Shown here one piece after another: positions 1 to 6,574 of a stretch of 23,473 nt of DNA (positions are counted from its first letter, which is position 1; each line of letters begins with the position of its first letter). Source of the stretch: CAYRGC01 sp964601225 (lineage in GTDB: Bacteria; Patescibacteriota; Gracilibacteria; Peribacterales; Peribacteraceae); contig CAZRMM010000013.1 of the NCBI GenBank assembly GCA_964601225.1, positions 1-23,473 of the forward strand, read 5' to 3'. A program made the translations under genes and the position numbers. A model generated the notes under the pieces. The model worked only from the letters and a program-made list of their open reading frames with translations, was not told the DNA's origin and searched no databases.

Positions 1-2
1 TC

Positions 3-125
3 GCCGCCCTCTGTGCCGACGGCGAGACCACCATCACTGACGTCCGCTACATCGAGCGTGGCTACGACCGCCTCGACGAGAAGCTCCGCACCCTCGGCGC
101 GCGCATCGAGAGAATAGGTTCGTAA
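3..125 (+). CDS. murA: UDP-N-acetylglucosamine 1-carboxyvinyltransferase, C-terminal fragment
   Basis: The window opens inside a plus-strand reading frame whose last 40 codons end with TAA at 123-125. The peptide contains ADGETTITDVRYIERGYDRL followed by EKLRTLGARIERI, which matches the C-terminus of MurA/EPSP-synthase-fold proteins (compare the family's 'G.t.i..v.hidRGYe.l..KL..LGA.I.ri'). MurA transfers enolpyruvate from PEP to UDP-GlcNAc, the first committed step of peptidoglycan synthesis, in the cytosol. The catalytic loop lies outside the window, so activity cannot be judged. AroA, a structural relative, is less likely because of the RGY and LGA...R signature. Confidence 0.85.
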   Translation, partial: AALCADGETTITDVRYIERGYDRLDEKLRTLGARIERIGS

Positions 126-128
126 GGC

Positions 129-183
129 AGTAGGGCAAGACGGCAGTAAGGTTCCCTGGGATCTCCTGCCTTTCTGCCCTTTA
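129..183 (+). terminator. imperfect hairpin after murA
   Basis: Short complementary blocks pair across the gap after the murA stop: GGGCA (133-137) with TGCCC (175-179), and GGCAG (142-146) with CTGCC (166-170), leaving a 19-nt loop. The stem is imperfect and there is no long T-tract, only CTTTAC. This is a possible weak terminator or RNA-end structure. Confidence 0.35.
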
Positions 184-220
184 CAACTCCAGAGACCTTC
201 CTCCGACCCCGTCATTCCCT

Positions 221-233
221 TATCATCGATCCA
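221..233 (+). promoter_or_regulatory. candidate -10 box giving a leaderless transcript
   Basis: TATCAT (221-226) lies exactly 7 nt before the ATG at 234, so transcription would start at or next to the start codon. The -35 region is weak. The same -10/ATG geometry recurs elsewhere in the window. Confidence 0.4.
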
Positions 234-773
234 ATGATCACCTTCTCCTCCCTCGGCTCCGGCTCCTTCAAGGTCGCAGGAACGCCCAAGTCCCTCGTTG
301 TCTTCCCCAAAGATGCAGCGAAAGCCATTGACGATTCCGTCATCGTCTTGGCATCGACCCCGCAAGAGCAGTCCAAAGGCGGTGTCGTGTCGTGGCCGGG
401 CGAGTACAACGTCGCCGGCGTTTCCATCAAAGGCATCGGCCACGGCGACGGCCAGCAGGTCTCGTACGTGGTTGACTGCGACGGCGCGCGCTGCGCGTTC
501 CTTTCCGCGCCGCTCGTGGACTGGACCGACAAGCAGATGGAATTCGTGGGAGACATCGACGTACTCGTGATTCCGACGACCGACGCGAAGCTCGTCCAAA
601 AGCTCGTGGACGAATTCGACCCGCGCGTGCTGATTCTCCTCCCCGCCGGCAACAAGGACGCCCACGCCGCGGTGATGAAAAGCATCGGCGCCAAGGAGAC
701 CGTCACCGAGTACAAGCTCAAGAGCTCCCTCCCGGCCGAGGGCCGCGAGTCGGTGGTCTTGGCGGGGGAGTAA
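234..773 (+). CDS. degenerate metallo-beta-lactamase-fold (UlaG-like) protein
   Basis: A 179-residue protein resembling small metal-dependent-hydrolase-fold proteins related to UlaG/RomA. The N-terminus (TFSSLGSGSFKVAG) looks like the first beta-strands of the fold. WPGEYNVAGVSIKGIG (about residues 54-69) corresponds to the 'GEY...gv.i.gi' strand, and DIDVLVIPT (about 108-116) to the 'diDvllip' segment. The HxHxDH metal-binding motif that defines active family members is absent, so it is probably not a conventional hydrolase. ATG is chosen because a -10-like TATCAT sits 7 nt upstream. No SD is present. The gene appears monocistronic and is followed by two hairpins. Reaction and substrate are unknown; fold assignment is moderate, function low. 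Confidence 0.7.
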   Translation: MITFSSLGSGSFKVAGTPKSLVVFPKDAAKAIDDSVIVLASTPQEQSKGGVVSWPGEYNVAGVSIKGIGHGDGQQVSYVVDCDGARCAFLSAPLVDWTDKQMEFVGDIDVLVIPTTDAKLVQKLVDEFDPRVLILLPAGNKDAHAAVMKSIGAKETVTEYKLKSSLPAEGRESVVLAGE

Positions 774-779
774 TTATTT

Positions 780-812
780 CGCGAAAGAAAACCCTCCGGG
801 TTTCCTCTCGCG
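780..812 (+). other. 15-bp hairpin without T-tract
   Basis: The two arms 780-794 and 798-812 are complementary over 15 positions with two mismatches and a 3-nt loop. It starts 6 nt after the stop of the preceding gene. No U-run follows, so it may protect the 3' end of the mRNA rather than terminate; the terminator is probably the structure at 833-870. Confidence 0.5.
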
Positions 813-832
813 GACTCTCCTTCCGGCAAGGT

Positions 833-870
833 AGCGCTCCAGGTCAGCAAAGCCGACCTTCGCGCTTTTT
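833..870 (+). terminator. intrinsic terminator
   Basis: AGCGC (833-837) pairs with GCGCT (862-866), and AGGTC (841-845) pairs with GACCT (855-859), around a small internal loop and a 9-nt apical loop. The stem runs into TTTTT at 866-870. It would end transcription of the metallo-beta-lactamase-fold gene. Confidence 0.65.
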
Positions 871-923
871 CAAGAATTTGCACCTTCCTAGACTTCTTGC
901 ATTGGGAAGAAACAACATGAAGC

Positions 924-1487
924 ATGTACGACGTGGCCACCGTCTTCATCTTCCACGGCATCAGCGGGCATCCTGGCGAGAACTGGTTTCCGTGGCTGAA
1001 GGAGCAACTGGAGCTGCGCGGGCATTGGGTGATCCTGCCGTCGTTTCCGAACGCAGATGAGCCGGACCTGGACGCTTGGCTGATGCACATGGACCAGTAC
1101 CGCGACTCGATCGATGGATCGACGGTCTTCGTCGGCCATAGCCTGGGCGGCTCCTTCGCGATGCACCTCCTCGAAACCCTGAAGGCACCCATCCGCGCCA
1201 CCGCCCTCGTCGCATCCGTCTCGGGACCGACGGGAAGCAAATTCGATCCGCGGATGACCACCTTCACGGAAACGCCGTACGACTGGGACGTAGTGAAGAA
1301 GAACGCCGGCGCGATCGACCTCTTCCACACCGACAATGATCCGTATATTCCCGTCACGCAGGCCGAGACACTCGCGAAGAATCTCGGCGTCCCCGTGACG
1401 CTCATTCCCGGCGGCGGGCACCTCAACGCGACTGTGGGGTTCATGGAGTTCCCGCTGCTCTTGGAAACGATCGAGACGCGGTTATAA
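924..1487 (+). CDS. RBBP9/YdeN-family serine hydrolase (alpha/beta-hydrolase)
   Basis: A 187-residue single-domain protein, the usual size of the RBBP9/YdeN family. The N-terminal strand VFIFHGISGHPGENWFPWL matches the family's 'HG..g.....W..wl'. The nucleophile elbow GHSLGG gives Ser73. The acid is in the DNDPYIP loop (about Asp139), and GGGHLN supplies the catalytic His166, so the triad is complete. These are cytosolic esterase-like enzymes whose bacterial substrates are mostly unknown. I used the ATG that opens MYDVATVF; an ATG 9 nt upstream lies in the same frame and could be used instead. No SD is visible. The gene converges on comM, with a 21-bp inverted repeat between them. Confidence 0.88.
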   Translation: MYDVATVFIFHGISGHPGENWFPWLKEQLELRGHWVILPSFPNADEPDLDAWLMHMDQYRDSIDGSTVFVGHSLGGSFAMHLLETLKAPIRATALVASVSGPTGSKFDPRMTTFTETPYDWDVVKKNAGAIDLFHTDNDPYIPVTQAETLAKNLGVPVTLIPGGGHLNATVGFMEFPLLLETIETRL

Positions 1488-1493
1488 AAAAAA

Positions 1494-1581
1494 CCAGAAC
1501 CCAAATGCCAAGTAAGACAAAATACGAAGGGAATATGTCTTTTTCCTTACCTCTTCATCCTACTTGGCATTTGGGTTCTGG
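1494..1581. repeat. 21-bp perfect inverted repeat between convergent genes
   Basis: The arms 1494-1514 and 1561-1581 are perfectly complementary over 21 bp and enclose 46 nt. An inner AGACA/TGTCT pair (1515-1519 with 1536-1540) could extend the structure. It fills the gap between the hydrolase stop (1487) and the comM stop (1587), so a bidirectional terminator or RNA-end stabiliser is the simplest reading. There is an A-run at 1486-1493. A short mobile palindromic element is the alternative. Confidence 0.8.
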
Positions 1582-1586
1582 AATTT

Positions 1587-3080
1587 CTACGAGCCGATAC
1601 TCTGCCGGTACTGCAGCGCTTCGGCGACGTGCGCCGTGAGGATGCCCTCCGAGCCCGCCAGATCGGCTATGGTGCGTGAGACCTTGATCGTGCGGTGGTA
1701 GGCGCGGGCGGAGAGCCCGAGGCGCTCTACGGCCTTCCGGAGGAGTTTTTCGGAGGCCTCATCGAGCGGACAGAGCCTGTCGATCTCCCGGACGCCCATT
1801 TCCTTGTTGGTCTGCAGGTCGCTGCCGGCGAACCGGGCGGCCTGGCGCTCGCGGGCGCCCTGAACGCGCGCCGCAATCACCGCACTCGAGTCGGCGTCGG
1901 CCGTGGGACGGCGCAGTTCGACGATCGGAACCGGCTGCACGTCGATCGTGAGATCGATGCGGTCAAGGAGCGGGGCGGAGATGCGACGCTGGATTTTGGC
2001 GTTCGATCCCCCGTACTGCGCGGGGTTCATCGCGGCAACGAGGATGACGTCCGCCGGAAAAGTCACCGATCCTTGCGCGCGGGTGATGGTGATCGACCGG
2101 TCCTCGAGCGGTTGGCGGAGCACCTCAAGCACCTGGCTCGGAAATTCCGCAAGTTCGTCGAGAAAGAGAACGCCCCGATGGGCGAGACTGATCTCACCCG
2201 GTCCCGGCACCTGTCCGCCGCCCACGATCGAGACCCCGCTCGCGGTATGGTGGACGAGTCGGAACGGGCGCCGTTGGAGGAGCGGGGAGTCCTTCGGGAG
2301 GAGATTGGCGACCGAGTAGATTTGAGTGACCTCGATCGCCTCCTCCTGACGCAGGGGAGGGAGGATCCCGCGCAGTGCTTTCGCGAGGAGAGTTTTGCCC
2401 GCGCCGGGCGCTCCCGAGAGGAGCACGTTGTGCCCCCCGGCGGCGGCGATTTCCAACGCCCGTTTCGCATGCTCCTGACCCCGCACGTCCCGGAAGTCCA
2501 CGACGTCGTTTTGGACACCCCCCGGACTGCTCGCCGGAGGGGTCACCGGCGAGGGGGATTTTTCACCCCTCAAAATCGCCACCAATTCAGTGAGATTTTC
2601 GGGGGCAAAAACCGTGAGCCCCGGGATGAGTGCCGCCTCGGGTCCGTTGGCAGCCGGAACGACCAGTGTTTCGATGCCGAGACGGCTGCATGCGACCGCC
2701 GCCGGAAGGACCCCGGTCACGTGACGCAGCGACCCGTCGAGGGCAAGCTCGCCGAGGAACGCGATGCTCCTCAGACGCCCCTCCGGGAGGTCGATCACGT
2801 CGTGCGCCAGGAGAAGTCCGAGAGCGATCGGAAGGTCGAATCGCGGACCCGATTTTCGGACGTCCGCAGGGGCCAGATTCACGGTGATATTCCGACCCGT
2901 CGGGAACCGAAATCCGGAACTCCGGATCGCCATCCGGACACGCTGTTTACTCTCCTGCACGGCGGTGTCTCCGAGGCCCACGATCATGATGCCTCCCTCG
3001 CCCCCGATGGAGCCGACCTCGACGGTGATTTTCTCGCTCTTGAGTCCGATGTTCGCGAAGGAAAACAGCTGGGTGGTCAT
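1587..3080 (-). CDS. comM: ComM/YifB-family Mg-chelatase-like AAA+ ATPase
   Basis: A 497-residue protein of normal family length. The N-terminal Lon-S5-like domain (about residues 1-170) starts FSFANIGLKSEKITVEV and includes GRNITVNLAPADVRKSGPRF. The AAA+ core has Walker A GAPGAGKT (223-230), the HHTASGVSIVGGGQVPGPGE segment typical of the family, and Walker B VLFLDE (about 304-309). The C-terminal Mg-chelatase lid contains RAYHRTIKVSRTIADL. In naturally transformable bacteria ComM is a hexameric helicase that drives branch migration of incoming DNA during recombination. The frame is open to 3152, but MTTQLFSFANIGL at 3080 matches family N-termini, so I chose it. No SD is seen. The gene is divergent from yraN, with a palindrome over its likely promoter. 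Confidence 0.93.
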   Translation of the reverse strand: MTTQLFSFANIGLKSEKITVEVGSIGGEGGIMIVGLGDTAVQESKQRVRMAIRSSGFRFPTGRNITVNLAPADVRKSGPRFDLPIALGLLLAHDVIDLPEGRLRSIAFLGELALDGSLRHVTGVLPAAVACSRLGIETLVVPAANGPEAALIPGLTVFAPENLTELVAILRGEKSPSPVTPPASSPGGVQNDVVDFRDVRGQEHAKRALEIAAAGGHNVLLSGAPGAGKTLLAKALRGILPPLRQEEAIEVTQIYSVANLLPKDSPLLQRRPFRLVHHTASGVSIVGGGQVPGPGEISLAHRGVLFLDELAEFPSQVLEVLRQPLEDRSITITRAQGSVTFPADVILVAAMNPAQYGGSNAKIQRRISAPLLDRIDLTIDVQPVPIVELRRPTADADSSAVIAARVQGARERQAARFAGSDLQTNKEMGVREIDRLCPLDEASEKLLRKAVERLGLSARAYHRTIKVSRTIADLAGSEGILTAHVAEALQYRQSIGS

Positions 3081-3104
3081 GGAAGTGGCAGGAGGGGACG
3101 ATGC

Positions 3105-3135
3105 AGTGTACGCACGTACACCCTCCTTCTGGCAA
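3105..3135 (-). promoter_or_regulatory. candidate comM promoter with overlapping palindrome
   Basis: On the minus strand TTGCCA (3130-3135) and TACACT (3105-3110) are separated by 19 nt, upstream of the ATG at 3080. The -10 overlaps a palindrome with arms GTGTACG (3106-3112) and CGTACAC (3115-3121). Further ACGTACA copies lie at 3153-3159 and 3260-3266. An operator is plausible, but the regulator is unknown. Confidence 0.4.
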
Positions 3136-3269
3136 GGAAATATGGTGGACATACGTACACCAATATGAAATAACGTAGCAGTTAGCCATAGATGCTTACG
3201 TGAATAAAATGTGACATCTGCGCTTCCGTCTCAGAAATACGTGAAAGAAACCTGACAATACGTACAAGC

Positions 3270-3695
3270 ATGACGACCCTCCTCTCACCCCCTCCGTCGA
3301 TCAAACCTGACACCGTCCGGCGTCTCGCCGCGCGGAGAAAAAAAGACACCGGGAACGCCGGCGAAGAGGCGGCGAAACTTCACCTGGAAACGCTTGGATA
3401 CTCGGTGCTCGGGACGAAGGTTCGGGTGGGTCGCGGGGAGGTGGACATCATCGCCCGCGACCCCCTGGACGACGTGCTCGTTTTCGCCGAAGTGAAGTCC
3501 CGGAAACAGGCCCACGACGACTACTGTCCGGAACTCGATCTGACCCCCCGGAAACTCCGGGCGATGACCCGTGCCGCCCGGGCCTGGATCGCCGATCACG
3601 ACCCCGGCACCGGTTATCGTATGGACCTGATTTGCGTGGTCGCGCAAACGGTGGTCAATCACGTGAAAGAGCTCCCGTGGATCGATCACGACTGA
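3270..3695 (+). CDS. yraN: YraN/UPF0102-family nuclease-fold protein
   Basis: A 141-residue protein with the UPF0102 pattern: GNAGEEAAKLHLETLGYSVL (about residues 28-47), then GRGEVDIIARD (about 54-64), then VFAEVKSRK (about 71-79). The E...D...EVK residues correspond to the restriction-endonuclease-like active site of the family. The C-terminal part has the family's 'K...AA..W' helix (RKLRAMTRAARAWI) and a YRMDLICVV strand. The biochemical role is not established. In many genomes yraN lies near rnhB or comM/dprA; here it is divergent from comM, which fits a DNA-processing neighbourhood. The N-terminus is about 20 residues longer than usual. No SD precedes the ATG. Confidence 0.88.
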   Translation: MTTLLSPPPSIKPDTVRRLAARRKKDTGNAGEEAAKLHLETLGYSVLGTKVRVGRGEVDIIARDPLDDVLVFAEVKSRKQAHDDYCPELDLTPRKLRAMTRAARAWIADHDPGTGYRMDLICVVAQTVVNHVKELPWIDHD

Positions 3696-3996
3696 CTCCG
3701 CTGGATAACCGGAGATCGAGGTGATTTTTGGAGTGAAAACCGAGGGAAATCCGGGTCGAAAAAGGCACCTGTTTTTGGGTCGAAAAATCACCCGGAAAAC
3801 CGATGAAAAATAGGTCCAGAAATCCGATCGGAAACAGCAGAGAATTTGTCCCCAAAATCAGGGAGAAAAATCGACCGAAATCCGGTGACGTCGGGGCTCG
3901 ATTTTCGGAGAAGAAATCCGTCAAAATTTTTTGCCGCGCTCCCTCGGTCCACGACACGTCTTTCCATCGGGCACCGGTAACCCCCTCATCCTCGCC
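3696..3996. other. 301-bp gap with repeated GAAATCCG octamers
   Basis: This stretch lies between convergent yraN and pgl. It holds four same-strand copies of GAAATCCG (3746-3753, 3819-3826, 3877-3884, 3913-3920) and two copies of GGGTCGAAAAA, in purine-rich DNA with many GAAAA runs. Two short open frames cross it (3803-4000 plus, 3655-3957 minus), but their composition is low-complexity and they match no family I know. I see no convincing gene or RNA. Terminators for both flanking genes may be embedded here, but none is clear. Confidence 0.5.
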
Positions 3997-4764
3997 TTAG
4001 ACCGCGTACAAGACCGTCATCCCCGCGTCACGACGGTTGATGAGTGCCTTCAGCGGCCAGCGGCTCGGGCCTTCTTTGGAACCCATCATGTCTTCCCACA
4101 CCTTCTTCTTTGCCGCACCCTTGAGAAGCAAAAGACTGCTCTCCGCCCGGGAAAGTGTTGGGAGAGTCAGACTGATGCGATCAAGGACATCGAAACGCTC
4201 CGTCTGGGTATGGATGACTGCGGTATCTCCAAAAGCCTTCTCAGGGAGCGGAGGGAAAAGCGATGCCGTATGACCGTCATCCCCCATGCCAAGCGTCACG
4301 GCGTCGATACCGTGCCGCTGAATGAGCGACGCAATCACCTGATCGTACTGCCGCACGCACGCATCGATCGGAAGGGACGGATCCGGGAACAGCAACTGCG
4401 ACTCCGGAATGGGAGCGAGCGTTAGGAGGGTCGAGCGAAGAAGGAATTGGTTACTCTTCGGGTCGTCGGCACGGATATGGCGGTCGTCGACCAGGAAGAT
4501 CCAAACCTTGGACCAATCGATACCCTCCGCGCGAGCGAGCGCGCCGTATACGGGGCCCGGCGTGGAGCCGCCCGAGAGCCCGATCACGGCATGCCCCTTC
4601 TCGGCAATGGCCGTCCTGATAACGGCCTCGAGCCACTGCGTCGCGGTCGCCGTGAGCGCTGCGGCGTCGGGAAGCTCGGTGAGAGACGGAACATGCGACA
4701 AGACTGAAGAAGAATACAAGGAGTATTGAACGGGACGCAAAAGAAGCGCCTCCTCTTTCCTCAT
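3997..4764 (-). CDS. pgl: 6-phosphogluconolactonase
   Basis: A 255-residue cytosolic enzyme of normal size that hydrolyses 6-phosphogluconolactone to 6-phosphogluconate, the second step of the oxidative pentose phosphate pathway. Visible family motifs are LSGGSTP, VDDRHI (in place of the common DER), SNQFLLRSTLL, and LGMGDDGHTASLFP with the catalytic-type His. RWPLKAL near the C-terminus is also typical. The frame is open upstream to 4983, but the ATG at 4764 overlaps the stop of the preceding small gene in an ATGA arrangement. This supports 4764 as start and suggests translational coupling. It is third in the zwf - small membrane protein - pgl operon. Confidence 0.92.
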   Translation of the reverse strand: MRKEEALLLRPVQYSLYSSSVLSHVPSLTELPDAAALTATATQWLEAVIRTAIAEKGHAVIGLSGGSTPGPVYGALARAEGIDWSKVWIFLVDDRHIRADDPKSNQFLLRSTLLTLAPIPESQLLFPDPSLPIDACVRQYDQVIASLIQRHGIDAVTLGMGDDGHTASLFPPLPEKAFGDTAVIHTQTERFDVLDRISLTLPTLSRAESSLLLLKGAAKKKVWEDMMGSKEGPSRWPLKALINRRDAGMTVLYAV

Positions 4765-4979
4765 GCAGTTTTTCTTCTTCGTGAAAGTTTTTGAGGCACC
4801 ATCACCTTCTGTAAAACGGCGTAGTAACCCGCGATCAAGGATGCCACCGCATATGCAGGAACATTCGCCAAAACCAGGAAGGTATGAGCCCCCTTCTCGA
4901 TCCACGGTCTTTTTGAGAAGTCCTGCAAATCGACCGGGGCAGCAAGGAAGTCCGATGGACGTAATTCGGAATTTTTCAT
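4761..4979 (-). CDS. small single-pass membrane protein between zwf and pgl
   Basis: An ORF of 72 codons lies exactly between zwf and pgl. Its ATG at 4979 begins 4 nt after the zwf stop; an alternative in-frame ATG at 5003 would overlap zwf by 20 nt. Its TGA overlaps the pgl ATG (ATGA, 4761-4764). The protein has a soluble N-terminal half (about residues 1-32, with DFLAAPVDLQDFSKRPW), one hydrophobic segment (TFLVLANVPAYAVASLIAGY, about residues 34-53), and a basic tail ending KLSRRRKTA. The positive-inside rule would place the C-terminus in the cytosol. I do not recognise the family. The precise packing argues for a real, co-translated gene that may link the pathway enzymes to the membrane, but that is inference. 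Confidence 0.65.
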   Translation of the reverse strand: MKNSELRPSDFLAAPVDLQDFSKRPWIEKGAHTFLVLANVPAYAVASLIAGYYAVLQKVMVPQKLSRRRKTA

Positions 4980-4983
4980 GCAA

Positions 4984-6432
4984 TCAGAACCATTCGATGC
5001 CATCGCGGGCTATCCATGCCCCGGCCTCCTCCGGACCGCTGGAACCTGCGGGGTAAGGGTAAAGGGGAGTCGAGGGAACATCGAGATGCGCCTGGAGAGG
5101 ATCGATGAGTCGCCACGAAGCCCGAACCTCATCGAAGGAAAGGAACCAATGATGGATGCCCGCGATAGCTTCAAGCAGAAGCAGACCATGTTCCGGCAGA
5201 CAATCGCCGACGCAGACGAGCGGATCTTCCAGGAGAAGGGGCCTGAACTTCGGTTCGAGACCGCCGAGTTTTGTCTGCAGGTGCATCCGCATGCCGGCCT
5301 CACCCTGGAGGATGATGTCGAGACGGTTCGGACCGCTGCCTTCCCCCACGCGGCGGGGCTCCTGGAATCGGATCGTGATGCGCGTCTCTTTCTTTCCAAG
5401 TCGTTTGCCGGAGCGGAGGTAAAACGGCACGCCCTGCCAGCGCGACTCGCGGCTCAGAAACTTGGCGCAGGCAAAGGTGTTCGTGCGCGACTCGGGCGCG
5501 ACCCCCTCCTCCTCGCGATACCCGGGAACGGATTCTCCGCGCACGTTGCCCGCGGTGTACTGCCCCTGAAGCACGAGATCGCCGAGATCGGACGCAGGCG
5601 GCAGATAAAACTGCTTGAGCGCATTGAGACGACTTTCGGCAAGACCGTCATCCGTATCCTTGATGTGCATCGTCAGCAACGAAGCGATCATGAGCAAGTG
5701 GCTCTGGAACATATCGCGAAGCGCGCCCGTATGCTCGTAGTAACCGGCGCGACCTTCGAGCCCCATGGGCTCGGACGCCGTCACCTCGACATGATGAATG
5801 AGTGAGTTCTTGAAGAGTCGCTCGAGGATCGGATTGGCGAAACGCAAATAGTAGATGTTGCGCACCGCGTCCTTGCCCAGATAATGATCGAGGAGGAGCA
5901 CCTCGTCGTTCCGGAAGCAGCACTGAAGCTCCGCGATAATCGTCTCGAAACTCTTCAGATCGTGACCAACCGGCTTCTCCACGATGCAACGGAACGGCTT
6001 TCCCTCCTGGCGAACGCCTCCTTCGCCAATGTTGCGTAGCACATCGGCAAAAACCGTCGGCGGCACGGAGAGATACGAGAGACGTACGGCGGGCCCCATG
6101 CTCTTTTCCAGAGAAGTGAGCTTCGTCGCAAGCGTGCGATAGTCATCCGCCTTGTCATACTGGCCGGAGACATAATGAAAGTGACTGAGAAATTCCGCGA
6201 GAACGGTCTTGTTCACCTCGGGCATCTGCGCATGAACGGACGCCTCGACGAGCGATCGAAACTGCGCATCTGTCATTGACGATCGGGCGTAACCGACAAT
6301 CGCATATTTGTCGGGCAAACGCTTCTTCAGGGCGAGTACGTAGAGCGACGGATACAGCTTCAGCTTCGCCAGGTGGCCGGAGGCCCCAAAAAGCACGAAT
6401 GTAAACGGCCCGGTAGCGGCAAGAGATGCCAT
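4984..6432 (-). CDS. zwf: glucose-6-phosphate 1-dehydrogenase
   Basis: A 482-residue protein of standard G6PDH length. It oxidises glucose 6-phosphate to 6-phosphogluconolactone with reduction of NAD(P)+. The nucleotide-binding loop is GASGHLAKLKLYPSLY (residues 16-31), where His replaces the usual Asp of GASGDLA. The substrate segment is DHYLGKDAVRNI (from residue 182, with catalytic-site Asp182/His183). EKPVGHDLKS (about 152-161) and the block EGRAGYYEHTGALRDMFQSH (226-245), which carries the catalytic-base His245, are intact. The frame is open to 6522, but MASLAATGPFTFVLFGASG fits family N-termini and has a promoter 10 nt upstream. It is the first gene of the operon with the small membrane protein and pgl. 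Confidence 0.95.
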   Translation of the reverse strand: MASLAATGPFTFVLFGASGHLAKLKLYPSLYVLALKKRLPDKYAIVGYARSSMTDAQFRSLVEASVHAQMPEVNKTVLAEFLSHFHYVSGQYDKADDYRTLATKLTSLEKSMGPAVRLSYLSVPPTVFADVLRNIGEGGVRQEGKPFRCIVEKPVGHDLKSFETIIAELQCCFRNDEVLLLDHYLGKDAVRNIYYLRFANPILERLFKNSLIHHVEVTASEPMGLEGRAGYYEHTGALRDMFQSHLLMIASLLTMHIKDTDDGLAESRLNALKQFYLPPASDLGDLVLQGQYTAGNVRGESVPGYREEEGVAPESRTNTFACAKFLSRESRWQGVPFYLRSGKRLGKKETRITIRFQEPRRVGEGSGPNRLDIILQGEAGMRMHLQTKLGGLEPKFRPLLLEDPLVCVGDCLPEHGLLLLEAIAGIHHWFLSFDEVRASWRLIDPLQAHLDVPSTPLYPYPAGSSGPEEAGAWIARDGIEWF

Positions 6433-6442
6433 GTGAATGCCG

Positions 6443-6471
6443 ATGGTAGAAGAGAGGGGAGCTCGTGACAA
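6443..6471 (-). promoter_or_regulatory. zwf operon promoter, near-leaderless
   Basis: On the minus strand TTGTCA (6466-6471) and TACCAT (6443-6448) are separated by 17 nt. The -10 ends 10 nt before the zwf ATG at 6432, giving a predicted 5' UTR of only a few nucleotides. The match is 5/6 for -35 and 4/6 for -10. Confidence 0.55.
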
Positions 6472-6538
6472 AGAAAATTCTCGATCTGCGATCGATTTTT
6501 TCAGGCGAGCCGCCCCTCTCAAAAAGTGTTCCTACTGC

Positions 6539-6567
6539 TTGCGCGACGACCACTCCGCTTCGATACT
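6539..6567 (+). promoter_or_regulatory. promoter of the SLH-cupredoxin gene, leaderless
   Basis: TTGCGC (6539-6544) and GATACT (6562-6567) are separated by 17 nt. The -10 ends 7 nt before the ATG at 6575, so the transcript would start at the start codon. It is arranged divergently from the zwf promoter. Confidence 0.5.
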
Positions 6568-6574
6568 GGCAGCC

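Noticed and set aside
212..1504. 430-codon open frame on the minus strand
   Set aside because: It is antisense to two genes with clear motifs, and its Ser/Arg/Thr-rich sequence has no family features.
1695..3173. 492-codon open frame on the plus strand
   Set aside because: It is the antisense shadow of comM, rich in Arg and Glu, with no recognisable domain.
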